Assembly (NCBI RefSeq): GCF_023369555.1
Contig: NZ_JACJVC010000008.1
Location: 49,811 to 113,810 of the forward strand
Direction: 5' to 3'
Length of the DNA stretch: 64,000 nt
Source of the DNA: Actinomyces sp. AC-20-1
GTDB lineage: Bacteria > Actinomycetota > Actinomycetes > Actinomycetales > Actinomycetaceae
Position numbers and translations under genes: made by a program. The notes under the pieces were generated by a model. The model saw nothing but the letters and a program-made list of their open reading frames with translations. It had not been told where the DNA came from and ran no database searches. Of this stretch, positions 1 to 7,244 are shown in pieces (the first letter of the stretch is position 1; each line of letters begins with the position of its first letter).

Positions 1-77
1 CGGGCGGGCGTGCGCCACGGGCCCAACACACCCCTGAAAGTGCTGCGTGTCACAGTCAAACAGGGCAGGATTCCGGC

Positions 78-1502
78 ATGAGAACCATCGACGTCGCCCC
101 ACTCCCCCTGTCGGACCTCGAGAGCCACCTCGACGAGGTCGCCGCCCGCCGGCTGCACGACGGCGTCGAGGCCGCCCACGCCCTCCTCGACAGCCGCACC
201 GTCTGGACCATCACGCCGTCGGCCGCCGCCTCCTCCGGCCCCGCCGAGACCGTCGCGCCGCTCGTGGGCTACGCCCGGGGCCTGGGCATCGACGCCCGCT
301 GGCTGGCGCTCGACGCCCCCGCCGAGTTCGTCACCCTCGCCACGCGCCTCAACGACTTCCTGCACGGCACGAGCGGCGACGGCGGCAAGCTGGGGGACAA
401 GCAGCGCGACCTGTACGAGCACGTCCTGGCCTCCAACGCGGACAACGTCATCGAGGACGTGCGCGAGGGCGATGTCGTCATCCTCCACGACCCGGCTACG
501 GCGGGCCTGACCGAGGCCTTCACTCGCGCGGGCGCGACCGTCCTGTGGCGCCTGCACGCCGGTGTGGCCGACGCCGGTGAGGCCGGCCAGCACGCCTGGG
601 CCTTCCTGGACGGCTACCTGGAGGAGGCCGACCTCATCATCGCCTCGCGGCCGGAGTACCTGCCCCCCTACGTCGAGGAGGAGCGCACGGCCGTCATCGC
701 CCCCTCCGTCAACCCGGACTCGCCGAAGAACCGGGTCCTCGACCTCGACGAGGCCCGCTCGGTGGTGCGCCTGGCCGGGTACGTGGCCGGTCAGGCGCCC
801 TTCGACGCCGTCCCCTTCATCCGTGAGGACGGGCGCCCCGACGCCTTCCGGGGGCTGGCCGAGGAGGACGCCTTCGGTCTCGACGCGCCCGTGCCGGAGG
901 GCGCCCGGACGATCACGCAGGTCCAGCGCTGGGACCGCCTCAAGGGCGGCAAGGAGCTGCTGGACGCCTTCGCGGCGCACATCGGCGTGCTGCCGGCGGA
1001 CGCGCACCTCGTCATCGCGGGGCCGGTGCCGGACCCGGAGCGCGAGCCGGCGGCGGTCGCCGTCCTGGAGGAGATCATGGAGCGGCTGGCCACGCTGCCG
1101 GAGTCGACGGCGGCCCGGGTGCACCTGCTGGGGATCCCGAGCACGGACCGCGAGGTCAACGCCACCATCGTCAACGCCCTGCAGCGCGTGAGCACGGTGG
1201 TGACGCAGCGCTCGCTGGTCGAGGCCTTCGGCCTGACGGTGGCGGAGGCGATGTGGAAGAAGGCGCCGGTGGTGGCCTCCGCCGTCGGCGGCATCCAGGA
1301 GCAGGTGGAGGACGGTGTCACGGGCTCGCTGGTGCCGGCGGACGACGACCTCGCGTGGGCGACGGCGGCGGCCGACCTGCTGCTGTTCACGGAGCGGGCG
1401 CAGGAGATGGGTGACGCGGCCCACGAGGCGGTGCGTCGCCGCTACCTGCCGGACCGTCACCTCATCGAGGTGGTGGACGCGATCGCCCGGGCGCTGGGGT
1501 AG
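78..1502 (+). CDS. TreT-like trehalose-synthesising glycosyltransferase (GT4, GT-B fold)
   Basis: A 474-residue retaining glycosyltransferase that most resembles the TreT trehalose synthase family, which joins NDP-glucose and glucose to give trehalose. Visible signs are HDPATAGL near residues 137-144, a WRLHAG stretch after it as in TreT acceptor/donor domains, and a C-terminal donor site VEAFGLTVAEAMWKKAPVVAS followed by a GGIQEQVEDG segment typical of GT4 EX7E motifs. The length fits the family. The start is an ATG preceded by a GGGCAGGA stretch. It stands alone in front of a hairpin terminator and a gene-free region, so context does not help to fix the substrate. It could be another GT4 enzyme; the GT4 assignment is firm, the trehalose role is inference. 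Confidence 0.75.
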   Translation: MRTIDVAPLPLSDLESHLDEVAARRLHDGVEAAHALLDSRTVWTITPSAAASSGPAETVAPLVGYARGLGIDARWLALDAPAEFVTLATRLNDFLHGTSGDGGKLGDKQRDLYEHVLASNADNVIEDVREGDVVILHDPATAGLTEAFTRAGATVLWRLHAGVADAGEAGQHAWAFLDGYLEEADLIIASRPEYLPPYVEEERTAVIAPSVNPDSPKNRVLDLDEARSVVRLAGYVAGQAPFDAVPFIREDGRPDAFRGLAEEDAFGLDAPVPEGARTITQVQRWDRLKGGKELLDAFAAHIGVLPADAHLVIAGPVPDPEREPAAVAVLEEIMERLATLPESTAARVHLLGIPSTDREVNATIVNALQRVSTVVTQRSLVEAFGLTVAEAMWKKAPVVASAVGGIQEQVEDGVTGSLVPADDDLAWATAAADLLLFTERAQEMGDAAHEAVRRRYLPDRHLIEVVDAIARALG

Positions 1503-1523
1503 TCGCCGGGGCTCCGGGACGAT

Positions 1524-1553
1524 GGTGGGCTGGGTCCTTGGGCCCAGCCCACC
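1524..1553 (+). terminator. Hairpin downstream of the TreT-like gene
   Basis: Perfect 11-bp inverted repeat GGTGGGCTGGG/CCCAGCCCACC with an 8-nt loop, starting 21 nt after the stop codon. There is no strong U-tract, as is common in high-GC actinobacteria. Confidence 0.7.
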
Positions 1554-1800
1554 GTGCTGCTCGGAGGACTTCTCTCGGGGGTCGCGTCCCGACGGCGAGG
1601 GGCGGGTTGCCGGGGACACGAACCCGGGTTATCCACAGCATGGGTCCACAGCCTTGTGCACACGGTGGGGGGAGTGACGGGATGACGCCGTTCTCCCTGT
1701 GGCTACCCGAGGACACCCCTCTCGCAGCGTCGGCAGGAGGGGCCCCGGGGCGCGCCGCCCGCCGTTCAAGCCGTGTAGCAGCCCGTCCGAGAGCGCGTCA

Positions 1801-1822
1801 AATCGTTGAGATCCCAACGATT
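1801..1822. promoter_or_regulatory. Operator-like palindrome
   Basis: Perfect 8-bp arms AATCGTTG/CAACGATT separated by AGATCC. It is AT-richer than its surroundings and lies between the two outer DnaA-like boxes. It is shaped like a dimeric regulator site; the cognate protein is unknown. Confidence 0.4.
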
Positions 1823-1984
1823 CCCTGGGACACCTTCATCTGGGCACCCACAGTCATCAGCGTCATTCCGCGGCAAACACAGGCTCCGCGCAGGACGGCC
1901 CCCGGGCCGGCCCCACGTCCCTCCGCACAGGTGAGTCGCACCCGACATGTCCACAGCCCCACCGGATTATCCACAAGTCCCAGT

Positions 1985-2063
1985 CCCGGGCGCGCCCTCG
2001 CGCTGAGCTCGTGGAAGCAGGCACCCGCCCCGTAGGACCCCTGCCCCGGGCGCGCCCTCGCGC
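1985..2063. repeat. Degenerate 60-bp tandem duplication
   Basis: The 19-mer CCCGGGCGCGCCCTCGCGC occurs at 1985-2003 and again exactly 60 bp later at 2045-2063. The following bases are also partly alike (GTGGAAGCAGG versus GTGGCAGCAGCAGG). Confidence 0.6.
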
Positions 2064-2128
2064 CGCCCCGTGGCAGCAGCAGGCGGCGCCACCCTGAGGA
2101 TGACGCCGCCGCGCGGGCCCTGGGCCCC

Positions 2129-2827
2129 TCAGGCCCCCACCAGCATGCTGATCGCCGACTGGAACAGCCTCAGTCCGTCCGTGCCCGTGCGCGGGCCCGC
2201 CTCGGAGTCCGGCCCGAAGCCCGGCTCCACCGCGTGCTCCGGGTGGGGCATGAGACCCACGACGTTGCCGCGCGCGTTGCGCACGCCGGCGATGTCGTTG
2301 ACCGAGCCGTTCGGGTTGAGGCCCACGTAGCGGAACACCACGTGCCCCTCCCCCTCGAGGCGCTCGACCTCCTCCGGGGAGGCGATGAAGTTGCCCTCAC
2401 CGTTCTTCAGCGGGACGGTGATCTCCTCACCCTCCTCGAACAGGCCGGTCCACGCCGTCGACACCGACTCCACCCGCAGGCACTGCTCCCGGCACAGGAA
2501 GCGCTGGTGGTCGTTGCGGATGAGCGCGCCCGGCAGCAGGTGCGCCTCAGCGAGGACCTGGAAGCCGTTGCAGATGCCCAGCACGGGCATGCCCTTGCCC
2601 GCGGCCTCGATGACCTCGTCCATCACCGGCGCGAAGCGGGCGATCGCGCCGCAGCGCAGGTAGTCGCCGTAGGAGAAGCCACCGGGCACCACGACGGCGT
2701 CGACCCCGCGAAGGTCCGCGTCCTTGTGCCACAGCGAGACGGGCTCGGCCCCGGCCAGGCGCACCGCGCGCAGGGCGTCGACGTCGTCCAGCGTGCCGGG
2801 GAAGGTGATGACGCCGATGCGGGCCAT
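2129..2827 (-). CDS. purQ: Phosphoribosylformylglycinamidine synthase subunit PurQ
   Basis: The 232-residue glutaminase subunit of FGAM synthase, which supplies ammonia to PurL in step 4 of purine synthesis. The class I amidotransferase signature is present: the nucleophile Cys lies in LGICNGFQ (about residues 83-90) and the catalytic His/Glu pair in MPHPEH near residue 194. N-terminal [11 protein letters not shown] and [13 protein letters not shown] are typical of PurQ. It overlaps purS by one base (TGATG), so the two are translationally coupled. The PurL partner is not encoded in this window. Length is normal. Confidence 0.97.
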   Translation of the reverse strand: MARIGVITFPGTLDDVDALRAVRLAGAEPVSLWHKDADLRGVDAVVVPGGFSYGDYLRCGAIARFAPVMDEVIEAAGKGMPVLGICNGFQVLAEAHLLPGALIRNDHQRFLCREQCLRVESVSTAWTGLFEEGEEITVPLKNGEGNFIASPEEVERLEGEGHVVFRYVGLNPNGSVNDIAGVRNARGNVVGLMPHPEHAVEPGFGPDSEAGPRTGTDGLRLFQSAISMLVGA

Positions 2828-3084
2828 CAGGCCTCCTCGTCGTCGGCCCGCACGGACACGACGTCCTCGATGATCGGGTTCGACAGGAGCGTGGCGGCGG
2901 CCTCGGAGGCGGCGGCCAGGTGCTCGTCGGTCACCGGCCCCTCAACCGTCAGCTCGAAGCGGCGGCCCTGGCGGACAGCGGTGAACTGGTCGAACCCGAG
3001 CCGCGGGAGGCTTCCCACGACGGCCTTGCCCTGAGGGTCAAGGATCTCGGGCTTGGGCATGACCTCGACGACGATGCGTCCCAT
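2827..3084 (-). CDS. purS: Phosphoribosylformylglycinamidine synthase subunit PurS
   Basis: An 85-residue small subunit that bridges PurQ and PurL in the bacterial three-part FGAM synthase. Visible family features are [20 protein letters not shown] at the N-terminus and the [16 protein letters not shown] strand. The ATG is preceded by AGGAGGACC on the minus strand. It overlaps purQ by one base, and purC lies 75 bp upstream in the same direction. Confidence 0.97.
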   Translation of the reverse strand: MGRIVVEVMPKPEILDPQGKAVVGSLPRLGFDQFTAVRQGRRFELTVEGPVTDEHLAAASEAAATLLSNPIIEDVVSVRADDEEA

Positions 3085-3159
3085 CGGTCCTCCTGGTGAC
3101 GGGGTGGGAACAGGAAGGTGCAGGGCAAGACTACCCGGCGCCGCGCGGCGGGCCCGACC

Positions 3160-4074
3160 TCACAGGGCGAGCGGCGCGCCCGTCAGGCGCTCGTAGGCCT
3201 CCAGGTAGCGCTCGCGCGTGCGCTCGACCACCTGCTCCGGCAGCGCCGGCGGCGCCTCGCCCGAGGCCCGGTCCCAGCCCGAGGCCGGGCCGGTGAGCCA
3301 GTCGCGCACGTACTGCTTGTCGAAGGACGGCGTCACCCGCCCCTCGACCCACTCATCCGCGGGCCAGAACCGGGAGGAGTCCGGGGTCAGCACCTCGTCG
3401 CCCAGCACCAGGGCGCCGTCCGCGCCCGCACCCAGCTCGAGCTTCGTGTCCGCCAGGATGATGCCGCGCTCGTGCGCGACCTCGGCCGCCCGCGAGTAGA
3501 GGGCGAGCGTCACCTCCCGCAGGGCCCTCGCCGTCGGCTCACCGACCATCTCGACCACCCGCTCGAAGGAGACGTTCTCGTCGTGGTCGCCCAGCTCCGC
3601 CTTCGCCGCCGGGGTGAAGACCGGCTGTGGCAGGCGCGAGGCCTCCACCAGGCCCTCGGGCAGGCTCACGCCGCACACCGACCGCGAGGCCTGGTACTCC
3701 ACCAGCCCGGAACCGGTGAGGTAGCCGCGGGCCACGCACTCCACCGGGTACATGTCCAGGCGGCGGCACACCATCGCCCGGCCCGCCACCTCGGCGGGCA
3801 CGTCCGTGACCGAGACCATGTGGTTCTCCACGACGTCCGCCAGCTGCTCGAACCACCAGGCGGACAGCGCCGTGAGCACCTTGCCCTTGTCCGGCACCGG
3901 GGTGGACAGGACGAAGTCGTAGGCGCTGACGCGGTCCGAGGCGACGACGAGGAGCACGTCCTGGCCGGCCCAGGGGCCGCCGTCGGGGGCGTAGACGTCA
4001 CGGACCTTCCCGGAGGACACGTGGGTCCAGCCGGCGAGCACGGGGGCGGGAGGGATGACGGGGGCGAGGCTCAT
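3160..4074 (-). CDS. purC: Phosphoribosylaminoimidazole-succinocarboxamide synthase (SAICAR synthetase)
   Basis: A 304-residue PurC that ligates aspartate to CAIR with ATP to give SAICAR. It shows the family start [18 protein letters not shown], the [16 protein letters not shown] motif, [13 protein letters not shown], and the late DTKLELG and DSSRFWP motifs. The ATG giving [11 protein letters not shown] was chosen: the frame is open further upstream, but the extra 18 residues do not match the family. A CACGAT hexamer ends 6 nt before this ATG. It lies in the pur cluster between the frameshifted gene and purS. Confidence 0.96.
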   Translation of the reverse strand: MSLAPVIPPAPVLAGWTHVSSGKVRDVYAPDGGPWAGQDVLLVVASDRVSAYDFVLSTPVPDKGKVLTALSAWWFEQLADVVENHMVSVTDVPAEVAGRAMVCRRLDMYPVECVARGYLTGSGLVEYQASRSVCGVSLPEGLVEASRLPQPVFTPAAKAELGDHDENVSFERVVEMVGEPTARALREVTLALYSRAAEVAHERGIILADTKLELGAGADGALVLGDEVLTPDSSRFWPADEWVEGRVTPSFDKQYVRDWLTGPASGWDRASGEAPPALPEQVVERTRERYLEAYERLTGAPLAL

Positions 4075-4155
4075 GGGCACATCGTGCCACCCGGGCAGCC
4101 CGACGGACGCGGCGCCCGCCCGGCGCACCCCGCCTCACGGGTCGCACGCCAGCCC

Positions 4156-4660
4156 TCAGGGCTCCTCCCGAGCCGCCAGCGACACCACCACGCCGCTGCG
4201 CGGGTACCACGTGAGCAGGACATCGGCCTCCCCCTCCAGGCCGTGGCACAGGGCAGCCGGGTCCGCGCCGACCTGCGCGGAGTAGACGTCCAGCCACTCC
4301 AGCCGCTGCTCCTGCGCGGGCAGCCGCAGGGTGAGGTAGTCGTAACGCCTGCGCGGGACGAGGTTGGGCAGGTCGTCATAGCGGCAGGCGACGGCGAGAG
4401 TCTGCGGGCCGTCGGCGAGGTCGGACGTGTAGTCCTCGACCCGGTCAACGCTCACGGCCAGGGCTGCCAACGGTGCGGCGGTGCACGCGACGATGAGGGC
4501 AACCCCGCCGGCGAGGCGCGCCGCGCGCCGCCCTGGAGACGTCGCGCTCGTAGGTTGTGGGCGTGCGGGGAATGTAGGGGACCCAGCCGTAGAGCGATCC
4601 CGTTAGCACCCCGTCCGGGTGGCGATCCGGGTCGGGGATGTACCCGTAGCCCTCGCTCAT
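4156..4660 (-). pseudogene. Small membrane protein gene split by a frameshift
   Basis: Two overlapping frames make one sensible protein. Frame 1 starts at an ATG at 4660 and reads MSEGYGYIPDPDRHPDG...TTYERDVSRAAR, then runs into Arg-rich nonsense and stops at 4445. The next frame gives RLAGGVALIVACTAAPLAAL, a transmembrane helix, then VSVDRVEDYTSD... to a stop at 4156. The second frame has no ATG/GTG/TTG between its upstream TAA (about 4600) and a TTG inside the helix. A one-base slip in the GC-rich run near 4510-4530 would join them into about 165 residues. It may be a true frameshift mutation, a sequencing error or programmed frameshifting. It sits 8 nt after purD; function unknown. Confidence 0.65.
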
Positions 4661-4668
4661 GGCACCGC

Positions 4669-5934
4669 TCAGCGGCCGGCGGCGATGTCCGTGCGGTACT
4701 GGGCACCCTCGAGGTGGATGCGCGAGACGGCCTCGTAGGCGCGGGCACGGGCCTGCTCGACGTCGTCCCCCAGGGCGACGACGGACAGGACGCGCCCGCC
4801 CGTGGCCACGAGCTCGCCGTCGTCACTCAGTCCCGTGCCGGCGTGCAGGACGTGGACGCCCGCAACGGCCTCGGCGGCCTCGATCCCCGTGATGACACCG
4901 CCGGTGGTGACCGTGCCCGGGTAGCCGGGGGCCGCGAGGACGATGTCCACGGCCGCCTGCTCGGACCAGGTGGGGGGCTCGACCTCGTGGAGCCTGCCGG
5001 TCGCGCAGGCGAGCAGCAGCTCGGGCAGTGAGGAGGTCAGGCGCGCGAGCACGGCCTGGGTCTCCGGGTCGCCGAAGCGCACGTTGAACTCCACGACGCG
5101 CAGGCCCTGAGCCGTCAGGGCGAGGCCGCAGTACAGCAGGCCCGTGAAGGGGGTTCCGCGGCGGGCCATCTCGTCCACGACTGGCTGGGCGACCTCGCGC
5201 ACGACCTGCTCGCCCAGGTCCTCGGGCGCCCACGTCAGGGGCGTGTAGGCGCCCATGCCACCGGTGTTGGGGCCGGCGTCGCCGTCGGCCAGGCGCTTGA
5301 AGTCCTGGGCGGGGGCCAGCGGCCGCACGGTGGCCCCGTCGCACACGCAGAACAGGGAGACCTCCGGGCCGTCGAGGAAGTCCTCGACCACGACGCGCCC
5401 ACCCTCCTTGCCCAGGCAGGCCAGGCCGTGCGCCAGGGCCGCCTCGCGGTCCGAGGTGACGACGACGCCCTTGCCGGCGGCCAGGCCGTCGTCCTTGACG
5501 ACGTGGGGGGCGCCGAAGCGGTCCAGTGCCGCCTCGAGCTCCTCGCGGGTCGCGCACACCGCGGCCTCGGCCGTGGGCACGCCCGCCGCCTCCATGACCT
5601 CCTTGGCGAAGGCCTTGGAGCCCTCGAGGCGGGCCGCCTCGGCGCCGGGTCCGAAGACGGGCACGCCCGCCTCGCGCAGAGCGTCGGCGACACCCGCGAC
5701 GAGCGGGGCCTCCGGGCCGATGACGACGAGGTCGGCCTGCATCTCCCGGGCGAGGGGGACGACGTCCTCGGCGGAGGCGGGGTCGGCCTTGATGGTGGTG
5801 GCGGTGCCGGTGGGCAGAGCGACGGTGGCGATGCCGGGGTTGCCGGGGACGGCGACGAGCTCGGAGGCGGCGGGGGCGAGGGCACGGGCGAGGGCGTGCT
5901 CGCGCGCGCCGGAGCCCAGGAGCAGGATCTTCAC
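4669..5934 (-). CDS. purD: Phosphoribosylamine-glycine ligase (GAR synthetase)
   Basis: A 421-residue ATP-grasp ligase making GAR from phosphoribosylamine, glycine and ATP. Family motifs are ILLLGSGAREHALA at the start, the ATP-grasp core KDDGLAAGKGVVV, DFLDGPEVSLF, GPNTGGMGAYTP and EFNVRFGDPETQ. A GTG start at 5934 is chosen because KILLLGSG follows directly. The open frame continues upstream, but only through repeat A1, which happens to encode MAWIVT. A TACGCT hexamer ends 6 nt before the GTG, so the mRNA is probably leaderless. It is the first gene of the minus-strand pur cluster. Confidence 0.97.
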   Translation of the reverse strand: MKILLLGSGAREHALARALAPAASELVAVPGNPGIATVALPTGTATTIKADPASAEDVVPLAREMQADLVVIGPEAPLVAGVADALREAGVPVFGPGAEAARLEGSKAFAKEVMEAAGVPTAEAAVCATREELEAALDRFGAPHVVKDDGLAAGKGVVVTSDREAALAHGLACLGKEGGRVVVEDFLDGPEVSLFCVCDGATVRPLAPAQDFKRLADGDAGPNTGGMGAYTPLTWAPEDLGEQVVREVAQPVVDEMARRGTPFTGLLYCGLALTAQGLRVVEFNVRFGDPETQAVLARLTSSLPELLLACATGRLHEVEPPTWSEQAAVDIVLAAPGYPGTVTTGGVITGIEAAEAVAGVHVLHAGTGLSDDGELVATGGRVLSVVALGDDVEQARARAYEAVSRIHLEGAQYRTDIAAGR

Positions 5935-5940
5935 GGTGGC

Positions 5941-5946
5941 AGCGTA
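5941..5946 (-). promoter_or_regulatory. Probable -10 box of purD (leaderless)
   Basis: TACGCT on the minus strand with 6 nt between it and the GTG start. Its -35 zone falls at the edge of repeat A1 (arm begins at 5956). Confidence 0.5.
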
Positions 5947-5955
5947 GCGGGCCGG

Positions 5956-6075
5956 TGTCACGATCCAGGCCATTGGGGCCGGGGCACCCGCCAGAGGCCG
6001 GGCCCAATCGCAGCATCCTGCGGCTGCGGCTGGCAGCGCCCCGGTGCCGGGCGGGCAATGGCCTGGATCGTGACA
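5956..6075. repeat. Type A 120-bp inverted-repeat element, copy A1
   Basis: Perfect 20-bp ends: TGTCACGATCCAGGCCATTG at 5956-5975 and its reverse complement at 6056-6075. A second symmetric box, GCACC, lies at offset 29-33 from each end. The core is not complementary except for a small CGCAG/CTGCG centre. It lies between divergent purD and the DUF559 gene, 9 bp from the purD -10 box. Confidence 0.85.
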
Positions 6076-6191
6076 GCCCGGGCCGTCCTCGGGCTCCACA
6101 GGCCCGGCCCGCAGGCCGCTCACGGGCGCGCGTCCACAGCAGCAGCCCCGCACCGTTGCCGCCCGGACGCGCCTGCGCTGCGATCACCCGT

Positions 6192-7079
6192 ATGAGACAC
6201 GACCTCATTGACCGCGTCCGCCTCGCCGGCGGCGCCTCGCGCGTGCGGGACCTGCGCCTCAGCCGCACCGAGAGACGTCGGCTGGACCTCCTCATCGCGC
6301 AGCACGAGCTGCTCCCGCACCCCCACGGCACGGTGAGCCTGCCCGGCACGCACCCGGCGGTCACCCTCGCCCGGGTCCACGGGGGCTTCCTCTCCTGCAC
6401 GGTCGCCGCACGCGCGCACGGGCTCGAGGTGCCCTCCTGGTGCCGGGGCGCCGACCACGTCATCGTCCCTCATGGACGCGGTTTCCCACCCGTGGCGGGC
6501 GAGCACGTGCACGTCTCGAGGCGGGTGCCGCGCCCGCCGAACGACCGCCCTCCGCTCCTGCCCCTCGAGGAGACGCTCGCCCACCTGCTCATGTGCACCC
6601 GCGTCTCCACCCTCGAGGCGCTGTGCCCGGTGGACCAGGCCCTGCACGAGAGGCGGGTGAGCGTCGAGCAGCTCCGGGCGGCGCTCGGGCGGGGACGCGG
6701 CAGCGCCCTGGGGCGCCGGCGGCTGGCACTGGCGAGCGGGCGCTGCCGCTCACCGCTGGAGACCTCGGTGCGGCTCGACCTCATTGGTGCGGGGCTCAGG
6801 CACCGCGACGGCGTTCCGGTCCGCGGGGTCGGGGAGGTCGACTTCATCGTGGAGGGGGTCATCGTCCTGGAGACGGACGGCGCGTCCTACCACTCGGAGC
6901 CGGAGCAGTTCGCCCGGGACCGGTGGCGCGACCGCCAGCTGACGAGGCTCGGCTACCGTCCGATGCGCTTCACGCGCCAGGAGGTCATCTCCCACCGGGT
7001 GGTGGAGGACGTGCGGGCGGTGCTGCGGCGCATCGCGCAGGAGCGTCACCACCCAGGTGTCACGATCCAGGCCATTTGA
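6192..7079 (+). CDS. DUF559/AbiEi-like protein with C-terminal endonuclease-like domain
   Basis: A 295-residue protein of a type frequent in actinobacteria, often annotated as an AbiEi-family antitoxin-domain or DUF559 protein. The N-terminal half is Arg-rich with helix-turn-helix-like helices (RLAGGASRVRDLRLSRTERRRL). The C-terminal half has GVGEVDFIVEGVIVLETDG, then RDRWRDRQLTRLGYRPMRFT, which fits the Vsr/PD-(D/E)XK-like DUF559 fold (D and E in VDFI...LETDG). The last residues (VTIQAI) and the stop are encoded by the left arm of repeat A2. The chosen start is the ATG after repeat A1; the open frame upstream runs through the repeat. No partner toxin is adjacent. Function is not established. 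Confidence 0.7.
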   Translation: MRHDLIDRVRLAGGASRVRDLRLSRTERRRLDLLIAQHELLPHPHGTVSLPGTHPAVTLARVHGGFLSCTVAARAHGLEVPSWCRGADHVIVPHGRGFPPVAGEHVHVSRRVPRPPNDRPPLLPLEETLAHLLMCTRVSTLEALCPVDQALHERRVSVEQLRAALGRGRGSALGRRRLALASGRCRSPLETSVRLDLIGAGLRHRDGVPVRGVGEVDFIVEGVIVLETDGASYHSEPEQFARDRWRDRQLTRLGYRPMRFTRQEVISHRVVEDVRAVLRRIAQERHHPGVTIQAI

Positions 7080-7177
7080 GCAGGGGAACCCACCAGAGGG
7101 CGGGCACAACCGCGCAGTCCTGCGGCTTCGGCCCACAGCACCCCGGTGCCGGCCGGGCAATGGCCTGGATCGTGACA
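7058..7177. repeat. Type A 120-bp inverted-repeat element, copy A2
   Basis: Left arm 7058-7077 (last base T instead of G) and right arm CAATGGCCTGGATCGTGACA at 7158-7177; inner boxes are GAACC and GCACC at offset 29-33. Its core is similar to that of A1 (CCAGAGG, TCCTGCGGCT and CCCCGGTGCCGG are shared). It overlaps the 3' end of the DUF559 gene and precedes a terminator in a convergent interval. Confidence 0.85.
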
Positions 7178-7192
7178 GCCCCCGGCGCACGC

Positions 7193-7224
7193 GACAGGGC
7201 CCCCGGCGAACCGGGGGCCCTGTC
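7193..7224. terminator. Strong bidirectional hairpin between the DUF559 gene and pckG
   Basis: Perfect 14-bp stem GACAGGGCCCCCGG/CCGGGGGCCCTGTC closed by a CGAA tetraloop, 20 bp from the pckG stop and between convergent genes. Confidence 0.9.
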
Positions 7225-7244
7225 ACTCAGGCGGCTGAGGCGGC

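Larger units (their letters stand above)
1503..2128. other. Gene-free region with DnaA-box-like sequences
   Basis: This 626-bp stretch has no credible reading frame: the open frames in it are GC-driven and lack coding-like composition or start signals. It contains two perfect TTATCCACA boxes (1629-1637 and 1967-1975) and near matches TTGTGCACA (1654-1662) and ATGTCCACA (1947-1955), all on the same strand, plus a palindrome at 1801-1822 and a degenerate 60-bp tandem duplication. dnaA, dnaN and rpmH are not adjacent, so it is probably not oriC. A DnaA-binding or titration locus is possible. Confidence 0.5.

Noticed and set aside
1538..2035. 165-codon open frame on the plus strand in the gene-free stretch
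   Set aside because: The composition is GC-driven, the frame overlaps the TreT-like terminator hairpin and DnaA-like boxes, and there is no ribosome site or plausible protein character.
1503..2128. oriC
   Set aside because: DnaA boxes are few, no AT-rich unwinding element is visible, and dnaA, dnaN, rpmH or gyrB are not nearby.
4156..4470. Independent 104-residue gene starting at a TTG
   Set aside because: The TTG lies inside a transmembrane helix whose first half continues upstream in the same frame, so the frameshifted-gene reading is better.
5956..6075. Insertion sequence or transposon end
   Set aside because: The unit is 120 bp with no transposase, and no target-site duplication flanks the four copies consistently. 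A MITE cannot be excluded but is not supported.
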